From Fasciolopsis buskii (lineage: Eukaryota > Platyhelminthes > Trematoda > Plagiorchiida > Fasciolidae): 64,000 nt of DNA. The DNA lies in NCBI GenBank assembly GCA_008360955.1, contig LUCM01004803.1:1-64000 (forward strand), written 5' to 3'. Positions 1-11,815 of the stretch are shown in pieces. Below the pieces are notes generated by a model. That model had not been told where the DNA came from, did no database searches, and saw only the letters and a program-made list of their open reading frames with translations. Both the position numbers and the translations under genes were made by a program. How positions within the stretch are numbered: the first letter of the stretch is position 1; each line of letters starts with the position of its first letter.

Positions 1-92
<92 letters not shown>
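1..92. repeat. (TAGA)n microsatellite
   Basis: About 23 uninterrupted copies of TAGA fill the first 92 bases, and the array runs off the left edge, so its full length is unknown. It would lie inside intron 3 of junctophilin. Confidence 0.98.
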
Positions 93-1024
93 CATTGTCA
101 ATCTAATGCATCCATGTTTGGGAACCGATTAGCATGACAAAACAGGCGGTACATCGAAGGGAACACCACTTTCTAGTCTACTGGCATAATATCAAGGCTT
201 TCGCCCTTTTTCTTTCTAACCAGAGAGACGTGCTTGAAGAGACTGAAGTACTCTAAGTACGCGATTAACCTGCCAGGTAGAGATGCGAGATGTAATTTAC
301 AGAGGAAGAGAAGTATAGAGCAAGATTAGAACAGCCGGATATTTTCAGTATGCAGCCGGAAAATGAAAAAAAAGCTGACAGCAAACTGAAAAGCTAACTT
401 TACTTGCCCTCTAGTATTTTACCGGAGGATGCAAAAGATCTCTCGATAGACCTGAACCCAATATCGGATCGGAAGAATGCACTTTACTAGTTTAGGAAGG
501 CCACTGTATGATTAATAAATCACCTCGTGGACTATAAAAAATCATACTTCGGCGTCAGATAGACGTTCAAAAATCTGCCACTGACTGGCAATAGAACTTT
601 CAAGTCCTTCGGTTCTCTAAAGTCTTGCAATATTGAAAATGACTTTCCGACACTGTAAAGCCAGTGAATTCTAGTCAAAACAATAGCCTTGATTTAACTA
701 ATTGAGTAAGCGTTACTGTGTGTGTGTGTGTGTGGCTGGTCCGCTGTTCCATAAAATTTGCAGGTAAGTTTGTCTAAAGAAAATCTGTTCGCTCACTTGT
801 CTTTAATTTCTCAATAGGTTCCAAAATTTATATGTACCGAACTATTTATTTTCATTCTTTATGATCCTAATAATGCACAAATGTATTGCACGAGAAAGAA
901 CTTGGACAAATTTCCCAAAGAACAATTAGGATTTTCTTAATTCTTTATGTCCAAGCCTTAAGCTAGGCTTCACGATTGAGCATGTGTTAAGGAAAAATGA
1001 CCTTATCTAAAGGGAAACACTCAC
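93..1024 (-). other. Junctophilin intron 3 (3' part off window)
   Basis: This non-coding stretch starts at the exon 3 donor GTGAGT (minus strand, 1024) and continues left. The only structure seen is a (TG)9 run at 717-734. No further exon encoding a hydrophobic C-terminal segment was found. Confidence 0.75.
717..734. repeat. (TG)9 microsatellite
   Basis: Nine uninterrupted TG dinucleotides lie in intron 3. Confidence 0.9.
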
Positions 1025-1143
1025 CGAGTTGAATGAATTCGGGGGAAAATTCTCTCGCAACCGCCCTGGCCTCGTCAGACAGTTTTCGAGCCATACGAGC
1101 CCGCTCATCCGCCGTATTTGCCACTGTTCTGGCAGTTTGTGCT
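1025..1143 (-). CDS. JPH: Junctophilin exon 3: alpha-helical (ER-bridging) region
   Basis: The acceptor is TTTCTCTGCAG|A at 1144/1143, with a good pyrimidine tract. The first base completes Arg456 from exon 2. Thirty-nine codons follow (residues 457-495), rich in Ala, Arg and Glu, including RKLSDEARAVAREFSPEF. This matches the conserved end of the junctophilin helical domain, the part thought to span the gap to the ER membrane (family knowledge). The donor is ATTCAACTCG|GTGAGTG at 1025/1024, leaving phase 1. The length of 119 bp equals 1 + 39 codons + 1. The frame stays open past the donor for 13 codons, which look like intron. The divergent linker and the C-terminal membrane anchor are not in the window. 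Confidence 0.93.
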
Positions 1144-2834
1144 CTGCAGAGAAAGTGATTTAGACAGGACGATTCAGTCGTTTTAATCAATTAAACCTAC
1201 CATGAACTGTAGTGGGGAAACATGTATTACACTTGAAATGAAGTCACTCTATGTGACAGAACTTCGAACTATCCTAACAATGCGGATTCTTGTACCAAAC
1301 GACATCTTTATAAATCCCATTGGACTTTCATTTCAGCTTAATTCCCCGGCATTAACCTTCACTCGAATCCGATCTGAAGTGTTGGATACATCAAAACGGG
1401 GAGTCCATTTAAGAATCACATGGTGATTCGTCGACAGTTTTTCGTCTGTCATTACGATTTTTTGTTCCTAATGGCATGCCTGGCATAGAGATGGTTGAAA
1501 AAAGTTTTGCCGTTACCAGCATTCTCCTCTCTAGAAATCTCCGCAGTGGCACAGTTCTTTTGCTAGGTACTCACTGGGAGCTCAGTTGAATCAATATGTC
1601 CATCCATGGGTAGTGAATTCATTTAACAATCACCTCGGAACTGATCCTGTGCTTCCGAGTCTATTCTGTCCCTCCGCCCATATGCAAGCTATACCACTAA
1701 AGACAAAATAGCCATTCAGCTGGCTCTAAATCACTACGTTTGGATGCACATTTTCGGATTCAAATCTAACTGATCGATTCACCATTTGGAAGCTCTGAGT
1801 TGCACTTCTTTTCCAGTAAGCTTGTTTTTCGGCAAATGCATACATGAATCTCGTCCTTTCCATTGACTGGTAGATAAGCGGTCGTGCCGTAACTCAAAAC
1901 AACCGACGGGTCATATACTTCAATGCCCATGTATGGTTGACTTTGATCAGTAATCATGTTTGATTTTCTTGACTAGACACTCGTAAGCGTAAATCATGAG
2001 TAGGCTGGGATTATCTAGTCCACCGTATGACAGTCAGCGAATATTGTCATACAACTGATAAAGCGATTAGCACTATCGTTGCTATTCTAAATCAGTGATG
2101 TACTAAGTGCACTAATTCAGCCGCAGCCTACGAGTCATACCCTTTAGTTTCAGGATAAAATTAAAATCTCCGTTTGACATGATCAAATGCGAATATTTAA
2201 AGGATAGAAACAGCAGGAATTACTCAAAACACTACAGACATTCCTCACTTTGGAACCATAGATTTCGGGTCAGCAATAATAGTTCAGAATTCAGATGTGT
2301 GAGCCGGGATGAATCCGAAAACGGCAAAAAAGTAATGTCGTGCTAAAATTTGCATAATTTCCGGTAAAACTGCACATCAATGTAACCGATGGTGAAAATT
2401 TCTGTGGTGATGAGGCCGTTTAAGTTCACTGTGAAAATGTCAACTTAGCCGAGTAGTAAGCCACGAGATTTCAGTCAAATTCCTTAACACAAAAACCAAG
2501 AATTCAATTAATGCAAACATAATATGATGCTAGGCAATAATTTCATTAAGTAGCTTAAATGGACATAAAGAGGTTCCACTGATATCCAGAAAGTTAGCCT
2601 AGTCCCCGTAACCCGAACTGCGAGCGCAAACACAGCATGGTTTAAATTTCCATTTTAGACTGGGGTGCTTTTGCTTCGAAGCAGATAAATAGAATTTTTT
2701 TCCTACGTAATCAGTGGCAGTATTATTATGACTGTTATTCAAAGTTTCCTGAAAACAGTCAGTGTCTAGGTGAAATAAGAAAACAGCATGTCTTATTAAG
2801 CCACAATTTGAGACGACTTGTTCATCGTGAATAC
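1144..2834 (-). other. Junctophilin intron 2 (1,691 bp)
   Basis: It is bounded by GTATTC at the exon 2 donor and TTTCTCTGCAG at the exon 3 acceptor, read on the minus strand. The sequence is A+T-leaning. Short open frames at 1202-1426 (+), 1766-1957 (-) and 2599-2892 (-) look like chance: they have no recognisable domain, and the last overlaps exon 2 out of frame. Confidence 0.8.
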
Positions 2835-3822
2835 CTTTGATATGCGTTCTCCGAGGAACTCTCCTTGGCATTTTTGGCTGCATCCTGCGCATTCTTCACT
2901 GCCTCCTCAATGGCATCACGCAGTTTTGTATGTCGAAGTAGAAACAGTTTACTTTTGCGATTTAAAACCTGCACGAGGATATTTTCCTTGTATCGTCCTT
3001 CTTCCTTTGTACCGTCTGCGAAGTATGTCACACCGTATCCGTCTTTTTTGTTGTTGAACCATTCGCCAGCATAACACAGACCGTCTGATCTTTCCGCTAC
3101 CCCGTATCCTGAACGTCTGTCTTCATTCCATTGGCCACTATATGTCTCTGTCACGTTTGGACCTAGCGGTTCCTCCATGGTCTCGTGTAACCCCTGGCCT
3201 CCATTACCCAAGCCTTTCATATCTCCTCGCCCGAAAGAATTGGTTGTCAACTGACTCGAACCACTTAGTGTTGACCTGAGTGAGCCACCAGCTCGACGAC
3301 CACGACTTTGGAATAGTGTCCCTCCCCCGCATCCGGAAGAGGAAGAAAATCCACCCATTGTGTTCCCACCTATCATGGACAAATCACCGGTGGATTTTTG
3401 TTTTCTCAGTTTACGAAACAAACCACGTTTGAAAAGGGATTTCTTCTCTCCACTGGGAGTTGCACTTCGATAACCAGACGAGCTACTCCTCGAAACATTG
3501 GCTTGGGAGGCAGGTGATGGACAAGAGGTCGACCGTAACACAAAACCACTACGCCTTTCATCTGCTCGTCCTCCGCGTTCTCCAGTCAAGCGAAAATCGG
3601 CACCAGCTCCGCCGCCTGGACCGCCTCCTCCGGTCGTACTTCCACCGCCCACGCTACCAGTCCCACGCCACCCACGTTCGGAATCCGTGCCCGATGGAAT
3701 GCTATTCTGGGATTGTGCTGCGCGCACGGCCCGATTGAACTCGGATGCTAGGGCGTAGGGCGCAGATCGACGCACGCCGAGACCCTGGCGCACACCTTTA
3801 GACCAAGCACCAGCATAAACGC
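2835..3822 (-). CDS. JPH: Junctophilin exon 2: MORN VI, joining region, MORN VII-VIII, start of helical region
   Basis: The minus strand reads TTACGCAG|GC GTT TAT GCT GGT at 3822, so the split codon from exon 1 becomes Ser127 and MORN VI continues as VYAGAWSKGVRQGLGVRRS. Residues about 152-350 form the variable joining region: a Gly-rich run near residues 177-202, Ser-rich stretches, and a basic cluster at 253-269 (KKSLFKRGLFRKLRKQK). MORN VII (354-375) and VIII (377-398) follow, then a charged, Ala-rich segment from about residue 428 that starts the alpha-helical domain. The donor is CAAAG|GTATTC at 2835/2834, leaving phase 2. Reading on would give only YSR and a stop, so the exon ends here. 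The 988-bp length equals 2 + 328 codons + 2, consistent with both neighbouring exons. The first in-frame GTG at 3793 is internal, not a start. Confidence 0.95.
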
Positions 3823-6800
3823 CTGCGTAATGCGAAAGGTCAATGGAATCACAAAGTTAGGACAAGTGGCGGAATGGTTGACATTATTTCTACACGCCGC
3901 ACCTCACCGCACGTCCAAGTTCCAATAATACCGTAAGGCACCAAAGAAAAGCAGCTGCGGATAAATAACAAAAAACAACAAACAATGCGCGAGAACTCTC
4001 GATTTTTTAAAAGAACGAAACAGCCAGGGTTCTGAAAAATGTCGTTCACAAAGTGCCAAACAAAAGTTAAAATTGCTCGTTTTATTTTACACTTTTCTTG
4101 CTTGGCCTTGTAGTATTCGGCTTACTCAAGGAAATCTGGTGAAAATCAAGTCTGGAGTTCATCCATGCAAGATAAACTTAAGGATATAGTCATGACCATT
4201 GACATGGAAACTGTTCGGCTGTTAATGTCTAGTGCTGCCGCCCGAGAATCGTTAGCATATATAAGTATCCACAAAATCCCGATGAAACAGTTGCACGCGA
4301 TCTGGTCGATTTCAGCTAGTATTTATGCACTGACCAAAAGCAATCAAATTCAGCGTAGTCAGATTCGAATCCATACCAAAATAAGGAATATTATTAACCG
4401 TATAAGTAAAAACACTAATTCTACTGAGCTAAACAAAATGAAACAGAATCATCAGCCTAAGGGGCAAGAATTGAAAACTCGACATTTTTTCTTAGCCCTT
4501 TATTTTTGAAAGATTTATTCTTTTGCAGGTCCCATGCAAATCGGTTATCAAGTTGCGACCATTTAACGAAGTCATTGGTTCAAAAACACCGACAGTTATG
4601 TAAATTATATCCCAGACAAATTTTGTTTAAGAACACCCGAATTCGATCCCAGCGGGCTTCGAGTATGCGTTGAAGTATCAAGTGTACTCCGTCTTGTAAT
4701 TTACCCGATGGGTAATGAAGGCACCAAAATGTATGTGCCTATTCGAATCCTCTAGATCAACGAAAGTTACTTCTGAGTCACTTTCTCATTCGTCAGAATG
4801 AGGAGATCACAAAACACAAATGAACGCCATTAGAGCAATAAACATTTTGCTTTTCGACCCCATAGGGTCAGTTCGGATGCTTTCTGCATTCATATATGAT
4901 GGTTTTTGAAACATTACTGGCTTCGTAAAATCGAGGACATTGAGATACTGCATTCTGTGTGGACCAAGAAATCCACAACCCTTATTTTCAATATTCAAGA
5001 TAAACGAAAGTTTAAAAGTGTAACGCGACTGAGTGACCTGAAACCCGGGTGATCAGCTATGCTTTGTGTTTGAAACACTTCACATTGTGCCTAAGTTTTC
5101 CATCAGCCAAACATTCACCAACGGATAGATAATCGACACTTTACATGTACTTGTGTAAGCACTATCACTAATGGCAGCATTCTGCATATCACATTATGAT
5201 GTTCAGTTTTGAAACTACTGGTCCGAAATTTTATTTCCCTCATATGTGGTCATTACCGATGTCTTAATTCGTAGTGTGCATTGGGGGAGCAGGTGGTTTG
5301 GGTTTGTAGTAGAATTGATAAACGGCAAACTAATGCGTAGTTATTCACCGCTCGGGATCTGTATGATTCAACGCCATAAGAGGACTTGATATGTGGTAGT
5401 AAATAAAATAAATCCATACTATTCTGACTCTTAATGAGGTTTTCGGAGTTTCTCAAGCAGTCCTGGATTAAGTGAGTTTACCAACTTAGATCAAAATACT
5501 AGTGGGCCCTTAAATGTATTACCTGGTGATCAACATCGAGTGAGAATGATGTACTCAATCTAGACTATAAGACTCAAAGGCTTTTTAAAAAGTGAATTCA
5601 CCACTTGTCTACAAAGTAAGCAAAATAGTGCATTGAGACCGAACCGATTTTTCAAAGTGTCGAAAATCCTGTGCACCGTCCATTCTATCTAGTGGAAAAG
5701 TTCCGAAGCCAAGGCTCGGTGCTGCAGGCTGGCGGTGTAATTTACGGACACATCAGTTACCGCGGGTAAAGAAGTGAATTTGGTTGTAAGAGCTGTTCTG
5801 AGAAAAGTTAACGGAGCTAAACAAAATGTTGGAAAATTACACTGACAACCGACAACGAGGTATATGAACACATTATTGTTTATATAAATTTACTGAAATG
5901 CAGGGCTTTTCAAGGTTTGGCAAGCATCCTGTTGTTCCGTTGTTTACCAACAAACTTTTGTTCTGGATTTAACGAACTGGGAGTTATCAGTTTCCATATA
6001 CCTGACTGTCAGATCCAAAAACCAGCATCATGGTGTATGTGCCAAATAGGCAGCTCTGAGAAACACAACAGTAAAATTTGGACGGTTTGCAGATTGTATC
6101 CTTTCCTTTGGTAAAATATATCACAATATGCTTGCCTTCAACCTTGGCAGGGATCGAATCCATGCGTGGATACAACAGTCTGTTTAGTCTGGCGTTTGCT
6201 TTCCGCTTGTTGACACATTCATTTTGTGTTGAAAACCAACTGTGACGCCAAAAGGGAGAAAATTCGTCCTGAAATTACTCGCTGAGTCTAACTTATATTG
6301 TTTTACGCGAACGAAAAAAGAGGAGTAAGTATCATTTCCACCTGTAAAATCTTATAAATCACTAAGAAAATCTTCTTAATTAATTTGTACCAAAACGTAA
6401 AGTAAACCAGTCGTAATAGGCCCTCCGCTTTCCGGTTCGTCTTTGGAGGCAGTCGTGTACTAGGATGACTTCACTGGTTGTTGGACTGATGCAACAAGTT
6501 CGTTTGAAGAGAGTGGCAGCTTTTTGTATGTAAACCCCGAAAATGGGTCGAGGATTGGGTGTCAGGCGGAAATCTCTTCCGCAAATGCTCAGCATCTCAT
6601 ATAGTATTATTTAGTTCCGCTGTCTAAGGCTCTATTAAAAAACATGAAAAATTTGTCCCGAATATGCTTTAAACGAGTTCAACAGGAAAACAAATGCTCT
6701 CATGGAAAATGGGTAGCGCAATCAGTAAAACCGACAAGGATAGTTTGGTTAAGCCGGCAAACTTTGTGGTTTTCTGTGCACTCAGTCTCAACGCAGCCTA

Positions 6801-9228
6801 AACTGTTTGACTGGCTGGCTTGATGTCTCATAGTGCAATGAGGGCTTGACCAAGGAAAAGTGATCCGTGGGAAGTCCTACGCTCGGGCACTTGGTTGATA
6901 CTGGTCATCAGGGTGACCTGTAATCTGTCAGTCAAACGGCCTCCCAACCCATCTAAATCCGTGCCCCTCCAAACGGAAGCAACCGCCGAGACTTGATTGT
7001 TTCTATCGCAAAAGATTGGTCCAAGTCCTCCCGCCATATTGGTTGAAACTTGATCACCAACACCAACAATTAAGATGGGACCGTACCAGACCAGTGGCTA
7101 AGTTGTTTGGACGGCCAGCATTGATCTATGTGTATGCGTCCTTGTACACATGAGCATGCCGTTATGCTTTCCTGTCCGTTTGCGTAGCATTGCATTCTCA
7201 CCTAATTGATGAAGACTCATGAAATGGTTGCATCCAAAAATGTATTCTCGTACCACAGCAACCGCATTCCTGAATCACCATTGGATTCACATGAACAAAA
7301 CTCTTCGTTTCCGTATCGCTAACAGACGGAAAACAAAAGTTATTTAGAATAACTAGATTAATTATGGTCTACTTGCTACGTCATTCCATAATAATATAAT
7401 AGGATTTCTTTATTTTGACCTAACAATAGATAGGAATGCTACAATTACATAAATTCCCCAGCTATTGGTACTATGCGTGAAGTTTCTGCCTAATTATTGC
7501 ATTTTCCCAAGTTCATCAAAAGATCTGATCATTCACTTTTCAGGGGATAACATCTGACTGATTTTCAGCTGGAGTCCCCGCTGGAACTAATCAGTTTCGG
7601 GTTAGAGGATTTGAACTTCATTTAAAACGGGATCATGCCACGTCCATTACTTAAATCAACCACGTTGTGATCAACCGAGCTCACACTTATTCCATTTCCA
7701 ACAGCGGTGTTTTGCTTGGGGTTTCAAATGAGAAAGTGGGGTAGAGCACAAGGTGCTAGTGAGGCACTGGTGACTATTCAATGTGATGGGATAGTTTTGT
7801 CACATCATTACCGCCTCGAAAGCAAGGGGGTCGCGGATACCGGCTTTCACTTCACTTAGTAGCATCTGACAATAATCCACTAGCCCATGGCCAGCGTTTC
7901 GCGGCATCAAATTCAGGTTTAAAAACCCCGGTACACGGTAGAATCAACGTACTGAAAAAGGGCATATAACGTGTGCGACATGGAGCCCAGTCGCGCAGTT
8001 TGAAACCTATTGTGAATTGTGTTGCTAGCTGCTGTGCTCGTCAACGGATTTTGTTTGTCATAACCCACGCCTTGATTGTCAACAACCGTCCGATGGTGCT
8101 AAGGCCTAGCTACACGCTACTGGACGATGGTCAGGAGGACAATTAAAGAAAACAAATCATGCAACACCGCTCAATATTTTTTATTACGATCTTGCTCTGC
8201 AACTGGCGCTGCTCACTAAACTTCAATCGCATATATGAATAATACGGAGATTCCTAAAACCATCACCAGTGGTGACACTGGACACCGATGAAGTAGAGAA
8301 CGCTCTTTTAGTTGCAGTTTATTAGAAAATTCAAACACTTAAAACCAACGAATGTACCAAATTGTGAATCAGTAACCCCACCACACCAATGATACTACAC
8401 TTATCCTTCGTGAACTTCAGTATTTGGTCGATAACATCTGAAAGGAATCGTTCTATCTAGCTATCAAATCCTCTTATCTTTGGGCACCTGAGAGCCCCAA
8501 AATTAGAACGGAACTTCTGCCGTAAAAAAGCCGGTTGCACCATTTTCCCAGCGAGAATTTTATTGAGTTCTACTCTTTTATCCCAGGCTTTTCCCTTTTT
8601 CGTTTGTTAAACCCGTTCTTCGTTTCAATTATGTAAATCAAATGTAAGAAGCACAGTTGAGTGTTTAATGTGTACTACGGTCCATCCAACTAAAATATTT
8701 GATCCGAATTTTCATCACAACTTCACTGTTCAGCAACAGCCGGCCGAGGTCAGTCGAGGAGGAACTGATGTCACGCTCTAATATGGTATAATTTATAACT
8801 GTAAATTCTATTGGACTATTTACTTTATCCGTAATCAATACAGTCTGAGGAAACATTTTTCTGTAATTCGCTCCAAGCCGTCAACAGATCAGCTGAAGAA
8901 CATTCTGAAACTAATGACGGAGTTTATATTAACAGGATTACAATTGTTTTTGAATGAGTAGAAAAGAAGCGCGGAAAGACAGAAGTGGCAAAACGGATCA
9001 CACTGAATGGAGGTCTGAGCTCGAAATGCACGTAAAGTGTCGTCTACAGGGGACAGATCTAATCGTGTTTAACCGAAGTTAGACATACATCATATTGTTA
9101 CAGTTCTACGTACGTTGACCTGACAGTAAACTGAAAGAAGCGGAAGGCGTTTAGTTCGCCTAATATGATAGCCGTGGTACCACACATGAAGCGATATACG
9201 ACAGACTGTCTATCACTACAATGAGCAA
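3823..9228 (-). other. Junctophilin intron 1, proximal part
   Basis: The 5.4 kb before exon 2 (in gene order) show no recognisable exon. The longest open frame, 4165-4509 (+, 114 codons), is lysine- and asparagine-rich with no motif I know. A pol III B-box-like sequence occurs on the minus strand at 6150-6161. Short frames at 6380-6595 (-) and 6828-7037 (-) have no recognisable content. Confidence 0.6.
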
Positions 9229-9950
9229 CTAGACGTATAATGCCGATAGAGTATGACTACGGAGCATGAAAAGCACGCACGTTCCCCTTTGCTTAGGTAG
9301 ACACTGTCTAAGCAAAGGATCAGTCGCAAACACACGGCTGTTTGCCCGGCGCATAACTCGGTGCGGGCTGATCAATAGGTGCGCAACTATCGATATTTGT
9401 CTCTCGGTCGATGGAACGAACACGGGCCCTCCCCTATCGAGGATTTTTACTCGTTCCACGGACGAAGCGTGCACGTAAGGCCGGCTGGCGATGTTTGCAG
9501 GTTCGGGATAAATGTCTCTCATTACACTCTAACGACCAGGAGCCACGACTACAAGCCTGTCTCTTTTAGTCATGCACACACGCATTGGGATGTGCATTCC
9601 TCGGCAGGCCTGTCTGCACATAGAGAGAGGAACCGCGTACACCATGGGAGAGGTGCACGTACGAGGAGTGCAATTCGATCGACATCTGGCTTGCCTGAAT
9701 TTTACGTCTGTACGGGCGAAAGAAATAATCACCACAACAATTCCTCAAATGTTTTGGACCGCGACACTTGTGGACAGATTGTGCGCCAGTGCATGCCCAT
9801 GCATTATCGATTACGTCGAACATCGAACAGTCAGCCAGTTGGTGGTTGACTTTCCACGGATGTCCTATCGATCGTGCCTGACTGACGCAAGCAAGCTGTT
9901 CAGTGTTCAACCTCCGCAGATGTTCCGTTCGATTGAATGACCAATGGCTT
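9229..9950. other. CpG-rich patch of unknown origin inside intron 1
   Basis: About 700 bp are visibly richer in CG dinucleotides and in G+C than the flanks, and carry long overlapping open frames on both strands: 9379-9849 (+, 156 codons), 9572-9940 (+, 122 codons) and 9566-9910 (-, 114 codons). Open frames in both directions at once suggest few A+T-rich stop codons rather than a gene. None of the products resembles a family I know. A strong hairpin lies at 9286-9318. It could be a transposon fragment, a CpG-rich regulatory island or an exon of a nested gene; I cannot choose from sequence alone. Confidence 0.45.
9286..9318. repeat. Near-perfect 14-bp-arm hairpin
   Basis: The right arm TGTCTAAGCAAAGG (9305-9318) is the reverse complement of the left arm CCTTTGCTTAG...ACA (9286-9296 and 9301-9303). 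Only a 4-base insertion (GTAG) in the left arm and a single-base loop interrupt it. Confidence 0.85.
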
Positions 9951-11815
9951 TGATGTATAGATTAATCTTCTAGTCACGTGTTTACTTTAACCATTTTTAT
10001 GGAGAACATGATGATTTCCGAAAGTTGGCAGTAATTGCTGTACTACGAATTCTTACAGAATATAAAGACCTCAAACCTTTCAGCGCTGTTCGTTCAGAAG
10101 TGAAAATTTATGGGAGAACGGTAAAAAGTAAACACCGAAACAGTCTTTTCTTTCCGATCAAAGGGCTACCAACACATGGAGAACATTTGTCCTGAAGACA
10201 GTACAGATTGCATGTTCGCTAATAGGTTAACTCTTCCGGTTTACATGGGGATGTCAGCATCTTAGTCATGCATGGAAGTCATAAACAGGAGGATTTCCCC
10301 GCGAGTCGTGATTCTGAGTGCCACTGAGCCATTCACGGTTAACTCATCAAAATATCGGTAATTAATTATCCGTGATAAGGTAAGCTAATGTAATTCGTGA
10401 AACTCACCAACCACTTGAGGTAACAGGTAATTCTGTAGAAATGAAAGTTATCAGATCAAACTATCACCTAGAATAACTTAAAACGTATTGATATTATGGA
10501 TCTGACAAGCCTAGTGAGCTGTCATTGTAAAAGTGTCACGCCGCACTGAGATATTCCCCGTGGTACAGCAGTTACTACGCGCGGAGAATAAATCGAAAGT
10601 AGAAGGATGAGAGAAAGAGCGCCAAATGGATGGTGCAACTGATCGAACATTGAGTCTTTGTACGTTGCCTCAATGATAATGATTATACTGGGGCTTGATA
10701 TGACTTGCTCCGAATTTCTGTCTGGGAAATCATAACTAGGGAATAGTTGCCGAAGTATTACAAAGTCTGTACAGCCAATCGATCCAAAGGCCATTTTAGT
10801 AGTGCAGCATATAGAAATTAAAATTTCCAATCGCGAATGGATCTTGGTCAATTCCTGTGACCTAAGCTACTCCGGTAGTGAAATTTCGCGCAGAGAACAT
10901 GTTTTAAAAGAATGTTCGTCCTCTATCTGTTGATTTCTTAGGTTGTCACTTTCAAGTTTATTCATAATCTCTTATCTCTCCATTCCCTTACCGAACCAAA
11001 GTATGTGGGAACACAACGGATCCCCATGTATTGACACTCCTGGAGAATGATTAGTATGCTCGTCCTAACTAAATCCCTCAGCAAGTCAATCTCATTATTC
11101 GTTTTACTTCCTAGACAATTCCCGTGAGAACAGAGCTGAGCCGCTTTCTGACAACACATACAGTTATAATTGTTATTCATTTCCCGCACTCCGTTTAGTG
11201 ATTCGGTAATAGCACTTATATTTACGAGGGAACCGATGCAAAACAGAAGAGTTAAAAGAAGCGCAATATGAAACATATTCCGCAGACGGATGATCATTTT
11301 TTTAAAGCTGACTGCCGAAATTCAACTGACTGCCAAATAAGTACTTTACGGACGGAATGGGGAGCACGGTGCAGGCTGTGATGAGGTTGACGGGAACATG
11401 AATTAACCAATCGATCACCATTTATATTGCAAATAATAACGAGTTGATATTTTGGGTACCACGAATGAACTTCCTATCGACATCTTTCGCTTCTTGGCGT
11501 GCCAAGGATTGTGACTTGTTTGAACTTAATTATCAGTTGATATTTATATGAAGAACACCGACCAGTCCTGTCCTGGAAATGAATGTCGGTTGCATCGAGC
11601 ATTTCAGTGAACAGTATGTTGGTAATAGATGATAGGATAGACTATGCTTAAACTGTACATAATACAGTTAAATACAGGCACTTGGACCGCAGTCTGAAAT
11701 AAATAATGGTTGTTTTGTTGGACATTTCAACATTAGCCGGCTGTTTTGCTGTTTGGTCTCTACTATCCCCTGTAATTTTTTTTGGAATCGGATTTGGATG
11801 CATTTCCCTGAAAGC
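9951..11815 (-). other. Intron 1 interval without recognised features
   Basis: No exon, repeat or transposon signature was recognised. Open frames at 10522-10851 (-) and 10962-11297 (-) are about 110 codons long. Each has a hydrophobic stretch but no known motif and no supporting splice context. Confidence 0.5.

Noticed and set aside
3460..3758. Proline-rich plus-strand frames of 86-92 codons
   Set aside because: They are antisense to the Gly-rich joining region of junctophilin exon 2; Pro codons are the complement of Gly codons.
4165..4509. 114-codon plus-strand frame considered as a nested gene
   Set aside because: No domain, no codon-use signal and an A+T-rich composition that matches the surrounding intron.
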